Assembly (NCBI GenBank): GCA_024401335.1
Contig: JAKSLH010000002.1
Span: 180,232 to 244,231 of the forward strand
Reading direction: 5' to 3'
Length of the DNA: 64,000 nt
DNA from: Bacteroidales bacterium
Lineage (GTDB): Bacteria > Bacteroidota > Bacteroidia > Bacteroidales > Marinilabiliaceae
Shown here: positions 9,236-19,121 of the stretch, one piece after another
Position numbering within the stretch: the first letter of the stretch is position 1
Layout of the letters: each line of letters starts with the position of its first letter
Notes under the pieces: generated by a model
The model's database searches: none
What the model saw: only the letters and a program-made list of their open reading frames with translations
Told to the model about the DNA's origin: nothing
Translations under genes and position numbers: made by a program

Positions 9236-10522
9236 TTAACCCTTAATTGAGTTGATACGCAATGTCATAGCATTCTTGTGGGCAAAGAGACTTTCATTCT
9301 CTGCCATAACCTCAACAATGCGACCAATATTCTTGATACCAGCAGGAGATATCTCCTGGTATGTCATCTTCTTGCGGAAGCTGTCCAGGTTCACACCGCT
9401 ATATGCATGAGCATAGCCGCTTGTAGGCAAAGTGTGATTTGTGCCACTCGCATAGTCACCTGCACTCTCTGGAGTCAGATGGCCAAGGAAGAGCGAACCC
9501 GCGCTATGTATGCGCTCAGCAATCTGCATATAGTCCTTTGTCTGGATGATGAGGTGCTCAGGAGCATATTCGTTCGTGATGTCTATAACTTCTTCAAAGT
9601 CATGAACAACAATGATGCGGCTATGGTCAAGCGACTTCTCTGCCAAGGCCTGGCGAGGGAGTTCTGCCACTTGCTTTTCTACCTCGGCCAATACCTGCTC
9701 GGCAAGTTTCTCACTCGATGTGATGCATATTGCCTGGCTATCGGCACCATGCTCGGCTTGTGAGAGTAGGTCTGCGGCTACAAATGCTGGATTTGCTGTG
9801 TCGTCTGCAATGACTTCAACCTCAGAAGGTCCTGCAGGCATGTCAATGGCTACATCCTTCAGACTTACACATTGCTTGGCTGCTGTGACATATTGGTTAC
9901 CTGGGCCAAATATCTTATATACTTTAGGAACTGACTCTGTGCCGTATGCCATAGCTCCAATTGCCTGCACACCACCGATCTTATATATGCGGTTGACTCC
10001 TGCTACCTTGGCTGCATAGAGTACTGCAGGGTGTACTTCGCCTTCTTTGTTTGGAGGTGTACAGAGTACAATCTCTTTGCATCCAGCGATCTGCGCAGGA
10101 ACAGCAAGCATCAATACTGTAGAGAACAGTGGAGCTGTACCACCAGGAATGTATAGACCAACCTTCTGGATGGCTACTGCCTTCTGCCAGCACTTTACGC
10201 CTTCCATTGTCTCTATGCATGGCAGTGGGGTCTCCTGAGCAGCATGGAATTTAGCTATGTTCTCTTTTGCTTGACGTATAGAGCTCTTTAGTTCGTCATC
10301 AAGTATAGATTCAGCCTTGGCAATTTCTGCATCTGTTACAGCTAGGCTGTTGAGCTCCACTTTGTCAAACTTAAGCTCATATTCCTTGACAGCTACGTCT
10401 CCTCGGCTTTTGATGTCGTTGAGAACACCCTGAACAGTTGCCATAAGGCTGCTGTTGTCAAACGACGGACGCGCAAGGAGTTCTGCCCATTGCTGCTTGT
10501 CTGGATATCTTACTAATTTCAT
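9236..10522 (-). CDS. hisD: Histidinol dehydrogenase
   Basis: 428-aa zinc enzyme carrying out the last two NAD-dependent oxidations to histidine. Motifs: [29 protein letters not shown], the Zn-ligand segment [12 protein letters not shown] (Gln and His), EYAPEHL with the catalytic Glu-His pair, and [13 protein letters not shown]. Full family length. It lies 13 bp after hisG and 14 bp before hisC, as in a tight operon. Confidence 0.97.
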   Translation of the reverse strand: MKLVRYPDKQQWAELLARPSFDNSSLMATVQGVLNDIKSRGDVAVKEYELKFDKVELNSLAVTDAEIAKAESILDDELKSSIRQAKENIAKFHAAQETPLPCIETMEGVKCWQKAVAIQKVGLYIPGGTAPLFSTVLMLAVPAQIAGCKEIVLCTPPNKEGEVHPAVLYAAKVAGVNRIYKIGGVQAIGAMAYGTESVPKVYKIFGPGNQYVTAAKQCVSLKDVAIDMPAGPSEVEVIADDTANPAFVAADLLSQAEHGADSQAICITSSEKLAEQVLAEVEKQVAELPRQALAEKSLDHSRIIVVHDFEEVIDITNEYAPEHLIIQTKDYMQIAERIHSAGSLFLGHLTPESAGDYASGTNHTLPTSGYAHAYSGVNLDSFRKKMTYQEISPAGIKNIGRIVEVMAENESLFAHKNAMTLRINSIKG

Positions 10523-10535
10523 GGTAAACTACGAA

Positions 10536-11402
10536 TTATAAAATCATCTTTTCGATAGGCATTACAAGTATGCCTTCTGCGCCAAGCTGCTTGAGCTTGC
10601 CAATGATTTCCCAGAAATGCTTTTCTTCAAGAACCGATGCCAATGATGACCAACCTTCTGTTTCGAGCTTGGTTACTGTTGGCGCCTTCATGCCTGGAAG
10701 AAGTTCAGTAGCGGCAGCAATCTTGTCGTTCGGAATGTTGAGGACGACATATTTCTTGCCTTCTGCGTTCTTGTATGAGTCGAAGCGGAAGAGGAGCTCG
10801 TTGAGGATTTCCTTCTTCTCGGTGCATATGCCCTTGTTGCCAATGAGGACTGCCTCGCTCTTCATGACAATCTCTACCTCCTTGAGGTTGTTGCTGACGA
10901 GGGTAGAGCCTGAACTTACGATGTCAAATATGCAGTCTGCCAAACCAATGCCTGGGGCAATCTCTACAGAACCAGTAATTACGTGAATGTCACTCTTTAT
11001 GCCATTCTTGTCAAGGAACTTCTTGAGAATGCCTGGGTATGAAGTGGCAATCTTCTTGCCATCGAACCACTTGAGTCCCATCTGCTCGTATTCTGGGACC
11101 TTGGCGTTTGGAATAGCGAGTGATATACGGCATTTGCTGAAGTCAAGACGCTTGATGATCTCTGCCTCTTCCTGACGCTCCTCAAATTCATTTTCGCCTA
11201 CAATACCGACATCTGCAATGCCGCTTGCTACGGCCTGTGGAATATCGTCATCACGCAGATAGAGAATCTCTACTGGGAAGTTCTTTGCTGGCACAAGAAG
11301 TGTGCGCTTGCTTGATTCTATCTTGATGCTCGACTCTGAGAGCATTGTCATTGTCTCCTCAAAGAGACGTCCTTTTGCCTGTACTGCAATTCTAAGTAAC
11401 AT
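10536..11402 (-). CDS. hisG: ATP phosphoribosyltransferase, long form
   Basis: 288-aa first enzyme of histidine synthesis, condensing ATP and PRPP. It is the long, HisZ-independent form: the catalytic lobes include GIADVGIVGENEF and the PRPP loop DIVSSGSTLVSNNL, and the C-terminal about 75 residues (ending GILVMPIEKMIL) are the ACT-like regulatory domain that binds histidine in homologues. The ATG at 11402 lies 30 bp after the attenuator terminator, so expression depends on read-through of it. Double control, by feedback and attenuation, is therefore likely. Confidence 0.96.
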   Translation of the reverse strand: MLLRIAVQAKGRLFEETMTMLSESSIKIESSKRTLLVPAKNFPVEILYLRDDDIPQAVASGIADVGIVGENEFEERQEEAEIIKRLDFSKCRISLAIPNAKVPEYEQMGLKWFDGKKIATSYPGILKKFLDKNGIKSDIHVITGSVEIAPGIGLADCIFDIVSSGSTLVSNNLKEVEIVMKSEAVLIGNKGICTEKKEILNELLFRFDSYKNAEGKKYVVLNIPNDKIAAATELLPGMKAPTVTKLETEGWSSLASVLEEKHFWEIIGKLKQLGAEGILVMPIEKMIL

Positions 11403-11431
11403 ATATTTTTATCTTTTTATTTTCTGATAAT

Positions 11432-11461
11432 AAAAAAGGCCTGCCTTTGTGGGCAAGCCTT
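11432..11461 (-). terminator. his attenuator terminator
   Basis: On the minus strand AAGGCTTGCC pairs with GGCAGGCCTT (10 bp, one G-U) around the loop CACAAA and runs into a T-rich tract. Its 5' arm can instead pair with GGGCGG (11502-11507), located directly after the leader peptide stop codon: GGGC/GCCC plus two G-U pairs to UUGCCC at 11451-11456. That is the layout of a terminator/antiterminator switch. Confidence 0.88.
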
Positions 11462-11507
11462 ATGAGTTTATTGTTGATATCTCTGCACAACCTCATCGCA
11501 GCCGCCC

Positions 11508-11552
11508 TTAGTCGTCTGTATGGTGATGATGGTGATGATGCAAAGCGTTCAT
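11508..11552 (-). CDS. hisL: his operon leader peptide, seven His codons in a row
   Basis: 14-codon ORF MNALHHHHHHHTDD followed by TAA, between the promoter (11587-11617) and the terminator (11432-11461) in front of hisG. The His run uses CAT CAT CAC CAT CAT CAC CAT. In known his attenuators, a ribosome starved of charged tRNA-His stalls on such a run and lets an antiterminator form; the GGGCGG antiterminator arm starts right after the stop codon, where a finishing ribosome would cover it. The codon run, the position and the switchable hairpins are seen directly; the mechanism is inferred from the proteobacterial paradigm. Confidence 0.93.
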   Translation of the reverse strand: MNALHHHHHHHTDD

Positions 11553-11586
11553 ATTTCTGTTTGATTATCTGTCTCTATTTCGAGTG

Positions 11587-11617
11587 CAAATATAAACATC
11601 ATGTTATAAATTTCAAA
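11587..11617 (-). promoter_or_regulatory. his operon promoter
   Basis: TTTG (11614-11617), a 19-bp spacer and TATATTTG (11587-11594) on the minus strand match the Bacteroidetes primary-sigma consensus exactly. Transcription would begin near 11580, about 28 nt before the leader ATG. Confidence 0.85.
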
Positions 11618-11673
11618 ACAATTGCATCTCTTTTTCGAATAATTAAGACAGCAATCAGATGCTTTAGGTGTTC

Positions 11674-13848
11674 CTAGTTAGCTACTTCTGAGATGAATTT
11701 GATGCGTACCAGTCTTACCTCATTTTCTGGATATTCGTCTTCGCCAAGCTCCTCAAGCGCAGTGCGTATATCATCGCTCTCAGCCTCCTCGAAATATGTA
11801 TAGACATCATCAATCTGATCGCTATCCATTATTTCTTGCAGGAAATAGTCGATGTTGAGCTTTGTGCCGGAATAGACAATGGCCTCTAGCTCCTTGATGA
11901 GTTCCTCCATGCTGAGGCCTTTGCTGTTCGCAATGTCATCAAGAGGCACCTTGCGGTCTATGCCCTGTATGATGGCTACCTTGTTCTTCGATTTGTTAGC
12001 CACTGTCTTGATCACCGTGTCCATCGGACGATCTATCTCGTTCTCTTCCACATAACGTGATATGAGTTCGATAAATGGCTTTCCGAATTTAGCAGCCTTG
12101 CCCGCTCCTACACCAGGGATGTTCTGAAGTTCCTCCATGGTGATAGGGTAGTATGTACACATCGCGTCAACCGACTGGTCTGAGAAGAGTATGTATGGCG
12201 CCAAATCTCTTTTCTTGGCTTCCGATTTTCTTAGGCCTATGAGCATCTTATATAATGTCTCGTCAAGTGCTGCCGGACCGTTACCTCCCTCTGGCTCTTC
12301 TTCGCTGTCAGTGTACTCCCTGTCAAGGGTGAACATGATGTTGTATGGCTTCTCCTCGAATGATTCTGCATTCTTCCCCGGTTTGATAATGCCATACGAT
12401 TCAATGTCTTTTGCAAGGAATCCGTTGAGTATGGCCTGTCTTACAACTGATGTCCAATAGCGTGAGTCATGGTCATTGCCTTTGCCGAATAACTCATGGT
12501 CTGTATTGTACCCCTTCAAGTTGCGTGTCTTCTCTCCAAGAAGAAAATCAACAATATGCTCTGCCTTGAATTTGCCGTTAAAGTCCTTTATGAGTTCAAG
12601 CACAAGAAGCACATCTTCCTTGGCGTTGAAACGTTCCTTGGGGTTGAGACAGTTGTCACATGCCCCACATCCACCTGTAGGTATTGTATATGGCTCTCCA
12701 AAATAGTTTAGAAGCATCTTTCTGCGACATTCGCCGCTTTCTGCATAAGCAATAGTTTCTTGTATCAGCTGCTTGCCTATCTCCTGCTCTGCTACAGGCT
12801 TGCCTTGCATGAACTTCTCAAGCTTCTGTATGTCTTTGTAGCTGTAGAATGTGATACAGCGACCTTCGCCTCCGTCACGCCCAGCTCGACCTGTCTCCTG
12901 ATAATACCCTTCAAGGCTCTTTGGTATGTCATAGTGGATCACAAGTCTTACATCTGGCTTGTCTATGCCCATGCCGAACGCTATTGTTGCACAGATGACA
13001 TCAACATCTTCCTTTAGGAATTTGTCCTGATTGTCTGCTCTGGTCTGCGCGTCAAGGCCTGCATGATATGCTAGCGCCTTGATGCCGTTTACGCAAAGCG
13101 TTTCTGCCATCTCTTCCACTTTCTTGCGGCTTAGGCAATATACGATGGCCGATTTGCCAGGATTGGCCTTTAATATCTTAATGATGTCTTTAGTCGCATC
13201 ATTCTTCTGTCTTACCTCATAATAGAGGTTTGGTCGGTTGAATGATGACTTGAAGACTGTAGCGTTGAGCATGCCGAGATTCTTCTGGATGTCGTGTTGC
13301 ACCTTTGGTGTAGCTGTCGCTGTGAGAGCTATGAGTGGTGCCTTGCCTATCTCATTTATTATCGGCCTTATTCTGCGGTATTCTGGTCTGAAGTCATGTC
13401 CCCATTCAGAGATACAGTGAGCTTCATCTACCGCATAGAATGATATCTTGACATTCTTGAGGAATGCTACGTTCTCCTCCTTGGTAAGCGACTCAGGGGC
13501 TACATATAGCAGCTTTGTCTTGCCCGCAGCTACGTCGTCTTTTACTTGTGTGATGGCTTGCTTGTTGAGCGACGAATTAAGGAAGTGGGCTATGCCGTTG
13601 TCTTCGCTGTATCCGCGTACTGCGTCAACCTGATTTTTCATCAATGCAATGAGAGGTGATATGATGATCGCAGTTCCCTCTTGTATGAGTGCGGGTAACT
13701 GGTAGCAAAGAGACTTGCCTCCACCTGTAGGCATGAGTACAAATGTGTCCTTGCCTTCCAATATGTTGCGTATGATGGCCTCTTGACCTCCTTTGAAGGT
13801 GTCAAAGCCAAAGTACTGTTTCAGTTGGGAATTCAAATCTGTATGCAT
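11674..13848 (-). CDS. recQ: RecQ-family DNA helicase
   Basis: 724-aa 3'-5' helicase. Walker A MPTGGGKSLCYQLPA, DEAH box AVDEAHCISEWGHDFRPEY, helicase motif VI ETGRAGRDGG, the zinc-binding cysteines (ECRRKMLLNYFGE ... CGACDNC) of the RQC region, and a C-terminal HRDC domain (about residues 515-600, with ELQNIPGVGAGKAAKFG). About 110 acidic residues follow HRDC, ending in a stretch rich in Glu and Asp. The start at 13848 (MHTDLNSQLKQYFGF) gives the usual RecQ N-terminus; nine more codons are open upstream. It lies 270 bp upstream of hisG, before the his promoter, and is not obviously linked to it. Confidence 0.95.
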   Translation of the reverse strand: MHTDLNSQLKQYFGFDTFKGGQEAIIRNILEGKDTFVLMPTGGGKSLCYQLPALIQEGTAIIISPLIALMKNQVDAVRGYSEDNGIAHFLNSSLNKQAITQVKDDVAAGKTKLLYVAPESLTKEENVAFLKNVKISFYAVDEAHCISEWGHDFRPEYRRIRPIINEIGKAPLIALTATATPKVQHDIQKNLGMLNATVFKSSFNRPNLYYEVRQKNDATKDIIKILKANPGKSAIVYCLSRKKVEEMAETLCVNGIKALAYHAGLDAQTRADNQDKFLKEDVDVICATIAFGMGIDKPDVRLVIHYDIPKSLEGYYQETGRAGRDGGEGRCITFYSYKDIQKLEKFMQGKPVAEQEIGKQLIQETIAYAESGECRRKMLLNYFGEPYTIPTGGCGACDNCLNPKERFNAKEDVLLVLELIKDFNGKFKAEHIVDFLLGEKTRNLKGYNTDHELFGKGNDHDSRYWTSVVRQAILNGFLAKDIESYGIIKPGKNAESFEEKPYNIMFTLDREYTDSEEEPEGGNGPAALDETLYKMLIGLRKSEAKKRDLAPYILFSDQSVDAMCTYYPITMEELQNIPGVGAGKAAKFGKPFIELISRYVEENEIDRPMDTVIKTVANKSKNKVAIIQGIDRKVPLDDIANSKGLSMEELIKELEAIVYSGTKLNIDYFLQEIMDSDQIDDVYTYFEEAESDDIRTALEELGEDEYPENEVRLVRIKFISEVAN

Positions 13849-14030
13849 ATCTTTTCCTCCATTTATAGTTGGCATACAACTATGAGTCTACAGTTGTATT
13901 GAAAAAATCACATTAGCAATTCTAAAGATATAGAATTTCAGTTATAAAACAACACGTCAATATAATTATTTACAAAAAATTATACTCTATTGTTCACTCA
14001 TTGCCACTTCTGCCTGCATTATCCTCCAAC

Positions 14031-14065
14031 AAAAAAGGTGTGCCACCACAATGGGTGACACACCT
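14031..14065 (-). terminator. Terminator downstream of pgi
   Basis: Minus strand AGGTGTGTCACC pairs with GGTGGCACACCT (12 bp, one G-U) followed by TTTTTT. It ends the lysS-gpsA-pgi unit. Confidence 0.88.
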
Positions 14066-14096
14066 CGTATTTATAACCCTATAGGGCTTCTTTTTA

Positions 14097-15440
14097 TTAC
14101 AAACGTGCCTTGATAGCCTTTGTTGCCTCTTCGTAACCTGGCTTCTCAAGAAGAGCAAACATGTTCTTCTTGTATGCCTCAACACCTGGCTGGTTGAATG
14201 GGTTTACATCAAGAATGTAACCGCTGATGCCACAAGCCTTTTCGAAGAAATAGATGAGCTGGCCGAGATAGTACTCGTTGAGTTCTGGTATCTCTACACG
14301 GAAGTTAGGTACACCACCATCTGTATGAGCAATAAGTGTTCCGAGTTCTGCCATCTTGTTCACTTCGTCAATGCGCTTGCCTGCGAGGAAGTTGAGTGAG
14401 TCAAGGTTAGCCTCATCTGAAGGTATAACACACTTGCGGTTAGGGTTCTTTACTGATACTACAGTTTCGAAGATGTTGCGGACACCTTCCTGAATCCACT
14501 GACCCATTGAGTGAAGGTCTGTTGTGAAGTCTACACCTGCAGGGAAGATACCCTTGCCGTCCTTACCTTCGCTCTCACCGAAGAGCTGCTTCCACCATTC
14601 TGTGAAGTAGTGAAGCTTTGGCTGGTAGTTTACAAGAATCTCAATCTCCTTGCCCTTGCGGTTGAGGATGTTACGAGTTGCTGCGTAAATAGCTGATGGG
14701 TTCTGCTCGAAAGGAACATTCTCGCCTGTTGCAACTTCCATATCCTTTGCACCAGCAACGAGCTTGCGGATGTCAAAGCCTGCGATTGCGATAGGTACAA
14801 GACCTACTGGAGTGAGAACTGAGAAACGACCACCTACATTGTCTGGAATAACAAATGTCTTGTAGCCTTCCTGTGTAGCCAATGTGCGGAGCGCACCCTT
14901 AGCCTTATCTGTAACTGCGATAATCTTCTTCTGGGCTGCTGCCTTGCCATCTTTCTTCTCGATGAGTTCCTTGAGAAGACGGAATGCGATAGCTGGCTCT
15001 GTTGTTGTGCCCGACTTAGAGATTACTACAATACCAAATGACTTGTCCTGAAGGAATTCGAGGAGGTCTGCTGTGTAGTCCTCGCCAATGTTCTGACCAG
15101 CAAAGAGCATAACTGGGTTCTTGCGGTCACGTATGAGGTAATCGAAACTGTTAGAAAGGCCATCGATAACAGCACGAGCTCCAAGGTAGCTACCACCGAT
15201 ACCAACAACTACTACGTAATCTGCTACTTCACGCATCTGCTTTGCAGCTGCTTCAATATCAGCAAATTCTGCTTCTGTAATAGAACTTGGCAAGTTAAGC
15301 CATCCAAGGAAGTCATTTCCAAGACCGTTGCCTGCATGAAGCTTCTTGAGTCCTGCTTCTGCATCTGCCTTGATTGCCTTCAAGTCTGCGTCTGATGCCA
15401 AAGCCTTGACGCGAGCTGTGTCCAATTTCAAATTTTCCAT
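14097..15440 (-). CDS. pgi: Glucose-6-phosphate isomerase
   Basis: 447-aa cytoplasmic glycolytic enzyme interconverting glucose-6-P and fructose-6-P. Seen: [19 protein letters not shown] (sugar-phosphate loop), [33 protein letters not shown] (PGI signature), [13 protein letters not shown], and [16 protein letters not shown] with the C-terminal catalytic-loop Lys. The length fits the short bacterial PGI type (about 445 aa) found in Firmicutes and Bacteroidetes. It is 32 bp downstream of gpsA and is followed by a terminator, so it is the last gene of a lysS-gpsA-pgi transcript. Confidence 0.96.
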   Translation of the reverse strand: MENLKLDTARVKALASDADLKAIKADAEAGLKKLHAGNGLGNDFLGWLNLPSSITEAEFADIEAAAKQMREVADYVVVVGIGGSYLGARAVIDGLSNSFDYLIRDRKNPVMLFAGQNIGEDYTADLLEFLQDKSFGIVVISKSGTTTEPAIAFRLLKELIEKKDGKAAAQKKIIAVTDKAKGALRTLATQEGYKTFVIPDNVGGRFSVLTPVGLVPIAIAGFDIRKLVAGAKDMEVATGENVPFEQNPSAIYAATRNILNRKGKEIEILVNYQPKLHYFTEWWKQLFGESEGKDGKGIFPAGVDFTTDLHSMGQWIQEGVRNIFETVVSVKNPNRKCVIPSDEANLDSLNFLAGKRIDEVNKMAELGTLIAHTDGGVPNFRVEIPELNEYYLGQLIYFFEKACGISGYILDVNPFNQPGVEAYKKNMFALLEKPGYEEATKAIKARL

Positions 15441-15472
15441 TTTCTTATTGTTTCTTTATAATGGTTTGTGTT

Positions 15473-16492
15473 TTATCTGAGTTGATCTGTCAATAGCATG
15501 CATTCAATCATTGGTGATACCTTGCCATAGATTATGTTATACACACAATCTGTGATCGGCATGCTGACCTGATACTTCTCGTTGATTTCGTGTATCGATT
15601 TGACGGCATAATAACCTTCTGCTACCATCAACATCTCCATCTGTGCTGATTTTACCGAATAACCTTTCCCGAGCATGGCTCCAAATGTACGGTTACGGCT
15701 AAACTGCGAATAACAGGTGACAAGTAGGTCGCCCAAATATGCAGAGCTCTTGATGTCGCGGCTTATCGGATGTACGGTGTCAACGAATCTTTTCATCTCC
15801 TGTATCGCATTGGAAATCAATACAGCCTGGAAGTTGTCGCCATATCCCAACCCATGGAATACACCGGACGCTATTGCCATGATGTTCTTCAATACAGCAG
15901 CATACTCTGTTCCGTATATGTCATCGGTAACCGTTGTCTTTATAAACTGGCATCCGATGATATTGGTATACTCACGGGCCAACTTTACATTTTGACATGC
16001 TATTGTAAGGTATGACAATCTTTCCAACGACACCTCTTCTGCGTGACAAGGTCCGCTTATCACACCGATGTTCTCAATAGGCACCTTAAGTGTCTTGTTG
16101 ATCCAGCTGCCTACTATCATGTTCTCATCTGGAATGAGACCTTTGATAGCCGAAATGACATACTTCTTGCTCATGTCTTCCGTAAGTGAAGTCATGGCCG
16201 ACTTGAGGAATGCTGATGGTATGGCGAAAATCAATACGTCCGATCGGCGTACTATTTCGTTGATGTCATCAGAGAAGAATATCTTTGATACATCAAACTT
16301 GACTGAAGTCAGATACTTAGGATTGCTTCCAGTAATGCGAAACGTTTCAATGTCTTTCGTGCTTCGCACATACCAGTTGAGTTGTGACTTGTTGCACATC
16401 ACCATCTTGGCTATCGCTGTTGCCCAGCTGCCACTTCCGATGATGCCGACAGTGAATCCTTCTCTAAGTATGTTGTTCTCTTCTTGTGCCAT
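15473..16492 (-). CDS. gpsA: NAD(P)-dependent glycerol-3-phosphate dehydrogenase
   Basis: 339-aa enzyme making sn-glycerol-3-phosphate for phospholipids from dihydroxyacetone phosphate. Rossmann motif VGIIGSGSWATAIAKM, then VISAIKGL, ISGPCHAEEV, and the catalytic Lys in AAVLKNIMAIASG. The start at 16492 is set by a TAATG overlap with the lysS stop codon, which implies translational coupling; a frame four codons longer exists but would overlap lysS further. Family length is about 330-340 aa. Confidence 0.95.
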   Translation of the reverse strand: MAQEENNILREGFTVGIIGSGSWATAIAKMVMCNKSQLNWYVRSTKDIETFRITGSNPKYLTSVKFDVSKIFFSDDINEIVRRSDVLIFAIPSAFLKSAMTSLTEDMSKKYVISAIKGLIPDENMIVGSWINKTLKVPIENIGVISGPCHAEEVSLERLSYLTIACQNVKLAREYTNIIGCQFIKTTVTDDIYGTEYAAVLKNIMAIASGVFHGLGYGDNFQAVLISNAIQEMKRFVDTVHPISRDIKSSAYLGDLLVTCYSQFSRNRTFGAMLGKGYSVKSAQMEMLMVAEGYYAVKSIHEINEKYQVSMPITDCVYNIIYGKVSPMIECMLLTDQLR

Positions 16493-18213
16493 TACTCTGT
16501 CCAAGATTTTACAAGGTCTTGCGATGGATTAGCAAGTCCAAGCTTAAGCTTCTTGTTCTGGCCACAAAGGTCCTGGAACAACTTGCCTGGGTTAAGGCCT
16601 TTCATGTCGGCTACTTTGTTGATGCCCATCTTGTAGAGCACTCCAATCCATTCTGTTGGTACTCCTGCCTCGTTGAAAGCCTGCTCGCCATCGCGTTCTT
16701 TCTTCTTCTCTGGCTTCATCTGAGGGAAGAGAAGTACTTCCTGTATTGTTGTCTGTCCTGTCATGAGCATGCAGAGACGGTCGATGCCGATACCGATACC
16801 AGATGTAGGAGGCATACCATACTGAAGCGCACGGAGGAAGTCCTGATCTATAATCATTGCTTCGTCATCACCCTTGTCTGCAAGCTTCATCTGGTCGATG
16901 AATCGCTGCTCCTGATCGATAGGGTCGTTGAGCTCTGAATATGCGTTTGCAAGCTCCTTGCCGTTTACCATGAGTTCGAAACGCTCTGTAAGACCTGGCT
17001 TGCTACGGTGCATCTTTGTGAGTGGAGACATCTCAACAGGGTAGTCGGTTATGAACGTTGGCTGGATGAATGTGCCTTCGCATGTCTCGCCGAAAATCTC
17101 GTCGATAAGCTTGCCCTTGCCCATAGTGTCGTCAACTTCTACGCCACATTTCTTGGCAACTTCCTTCATCTCCTCCTCACTCATGCCGTTGAGGTCATAG
17201 CCTGTCTTCTCCTTGATGGCGTCAAGAATAGGAAGACGACGATAAGGAGCCTTAAATGATATGATGTTGTCGCCTACCTTTGCCTCTGTAGAGCCATTTA
17301 CTGCAACGCAGATTGTCTCGAGAAGCTTCTCTGTGAACGACATCATCCAGTTGTAGTCCTTATACTGAACATACAGCTCCATACATGTGAACTCTGGATT
17401 GTGGTTGCGGTCCATACCTTCGTTACGGAAGTTCTTTCCTATCTCGTATACACCTTCGAAGCCACCAACAATGAGTCTCTTCAAGTAAAGCTCTGTTGCG
17501 ATACGCATATACATGTCGATATCAAGTGCATTGAAGTGTGTGATGAATGGACGCGCTGATGCACCACCTGCAATAGCTTGAAGAGTTGGTGTTTCAACTT
17601 CTGTGTAGCCGGCTCCGTCAAGTACGTTGCGGAGTGTCTTCAAAACTGTTGCGCGCTTCAAGAATGTGTCCTTTACACCATCGTTGACTACAAGGTCAAC
17701 ATAGCGCTGGCGGAAACGTAGCTCTGGATCATCAAACTTGTCGTATGCTACACCATCCTTATATTTTACCACTGGAAGTGGCTTGATTGACTTCGCCAAT
17801 ACAGTGAGTTCTTTGCAATGAACTGATATCTCACCTGTCTGTGTGCGGAATACAAAACCCTTGACGCCGATAAAGTCACCAAGGTCGAGCAACTTCTTGA
17901 ATACTGTATTGTAGAGCTCTTTGTCCTCTCCTGGACATAACTCGTCACGAGAAATATATACCTGTATACGACCCTTAGAGTCCTGTATCTCTACGAATGA
18001 AGCCTTGCCCATTACACGGCGGCTCATCATACGGCCAGCTATGCATACTTCACGCTGTTCTGCGTCGTCCTTGAATTCTGCAATGATGTCTGTTGAAAAT
18101 GCATTTGTTGGATATTCTGCTGCTGGATATGGGTCTATTCCCATGTCACGCAATGCCTGCAGATTGTTTCTGCGGTTAATCTCCTGTTCGCTGAGGTCTT
18201 CTATTAGGCTCAT
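16492..18213 (-). CDS. lysS: Lysyl-tRNA synthetase, class II
   Basis: 573-aa class II synthetase. The N-terminal OB-fold anticodon domain (residues about 55-165, AGRMMSRRVMGKASFVEIQD) precedes the class II core: motif 1 around RATVLKTLRNVLDGAGYTEVETP, motif 2 FRNEGMDRNHNPEFTCMELY, motif 3 GIGIGIDRLCMLMTG. The C-terminal about 70 residues after motif 3 form an extension (EWIGVLYKMGINKVADMKGL) often seen in Bacteroidetes LysS. First gene of the lysS-gpsA-pgi unit, with a TATCTTTG box about 42 bp upstream. Confidence 0.97.
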   Translation of the reverse strand: MSLIEDLSEQEINRRNNLQALRDMGIDPYPAAEYPTNAFSTDIIAEFKDDAEQREVCIAGRMMSRRVMGKASFVEIQDSKGRIQVYISRDELCPGEDKELYNTVFKKLLDLGDFIGVKGFVFRTQTGEISVHCKELTVLAKSIKPLPVVKYKDGVAYDKFDDPELRFRQRYVDLVVNDGVKDTFLKRATVLKTLRNVLDGAGYTEVETPTLQAIAGGASARPFITHFNALDIDMYMRIATELYLKRLIVGGFEGVYEIGKNFRNEGMDRNHNPEFTCMELYVQYKDYNWMMSFTEKLLETICVAVNGSTEAKVGDNIISFKAPYRRLPILDAIKEKTGYDLNGMSEEEMKEVAKKCGVEVDDTMGKGKLIDEIFGETCEGTFIQPTFITDYPVEMSPLTKMHRSKPGLTERFELMVNGKELANAYSELNDPIDQEQRFIDQMKLADKGDDEAMIIDQDFLRALQYGMPPTSGIGIGIDRLCMLMTGQTTIQEVLLFPQMKPEKKKERDGEQAFNEAGVPTEWIGVLYKMGINKVADMKGLNPGKLFQDLCGQNKKLKLGLANPSQDLVKSWTE

Positions 18214-18254
18214 ATATGTTTTCTACGTTTGATTACAAAAGACAATAATTGACG

Positions 18255-18262
18255 CAAAGATA
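18255..18262 (-). promoter_or_regulatory. -7 box for lysS
   Basis: TATCTTTG on the minus strand fits TAnnTTTG and lies 42 bp before the lysS ATG. No good -33 TTTG at the standard distance. Confidence 0.5.
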
Positions 18263-18283
18263 AGAATTATAACTCTTTTGTGG

Positions 18284-19087
18284 CTATAATTTATGTAAAA
18301 ATGCTGATGTGGTATGTGCCGTTATGTTTAGGCGTCTCTCTTCTGTCCAGTTGTGGAGTGTCAGCTCACCATTTGACGCTACGGCATATGTATACATGTT
18401 CATCCATTCGCCCAGTACAAGAAGGCGTGATGCTGAAGGTGTCAGTGTATAGTCGGCTAGCACGTGTCTGTGCCCGAAGACAAAATAATCGATGTTGTTG
18501 CCTTTCTGCAGGTAATCTCTGGCAAACATTACCTGGTGTTCCTCCTCACCTCTGAAGACGTGGAACTTTGTGTTTTTGTTGTCTCTCTTTCTACTTGAAT
18601 GACTCCATGTCTTGGCTATCCATCCGGCAAGGTCTGGATGAAGGCATGAATAGCACGCCTGGGCTACCTTCCATTCAAATATCCACTTCAGCAATCCATA
18701 GCCTTTGTCATAATTGCCAAGTCCGTCGCCATGGCCTACAAAGAAGGTCTTGCCGTCTGCGATGAATGTATAGTGCTCGTGATGTACCGTTACTCCACAT
18801 TCCTGTGGCAGATAATCCCACATCCATACATCATGGTTGCCTGTGAAGATATGTACTTTGATCCCTTTGTCGGTAAGTTCACATAGCTTTCCAAGGAATC
18901 TTACAAAGCCTTTGGGTACTACTGTGGTATATTCATACCAATAATCAAAAATGTCGCCGAGGAGATAAATCTCATCGGCGTCATCTTTTATCTTGTCGAG
19001 CCATCCGATGAAGTTCATTTCATGCGCACGATGATCGGTAATGCTTGGGGCACCAAGATGAACATCGGATGCGAAATATATCTTCAT
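18284..19087 (-). CDS. lpxH: UDP-2,3-diacylglucosamine diphosphatase-like phosphoesterase
   Basis: 267-aa calcineurin-fold metallophosphoesterase. The metal-ligand motifs are in order: SDVHLG, GDIFDYWYEY, GNHDVWMWDY, FVGHGDGLG and FGHRH. The sequence pattern matches the Bacteroidetes LpxH-type enzymes that hydrolyse UDP-2,3-diacylglucosamine to lipid X on the inner face of the cytoplasmic membrane in lipid A synthesis. The gene symbol rests on family resemblance; other UDP-lipid phosphoesterases would look alike. It is 34 bp downstream of the thioredoxin-fold lipoprotein gene and probably shares its promoter. Confidence 0.82.
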   Translation of the reverse strand: MKIYFASDVHLGAPSITDHRAHEMNFIGWLDKIKDDADEIYLLGDIFDYWYEYTTVVPKGFVRFLGKLCELTDKGIKVHIFTGNHDVWMWDYLPQECGVTVHHEHYTFIADGKTFFVGHGDGLGNYDKGYGLLKWIFEWKVAQACYSCLHPDLAGWIAKTWSHSSRKRDNKNTKFHVFRGEEEHQVMFARDYLQKGNNIDYFVFGHRHVLADYTLTPSASRLLVLGEWMNMYTYAVASNGELTLHNWTEERRLNITAHTTSAFLHKL

Positions 19088-19121
19088 CTGCTCTACTTTT
19101 TTGTCTGTATATGGTCAGCTG

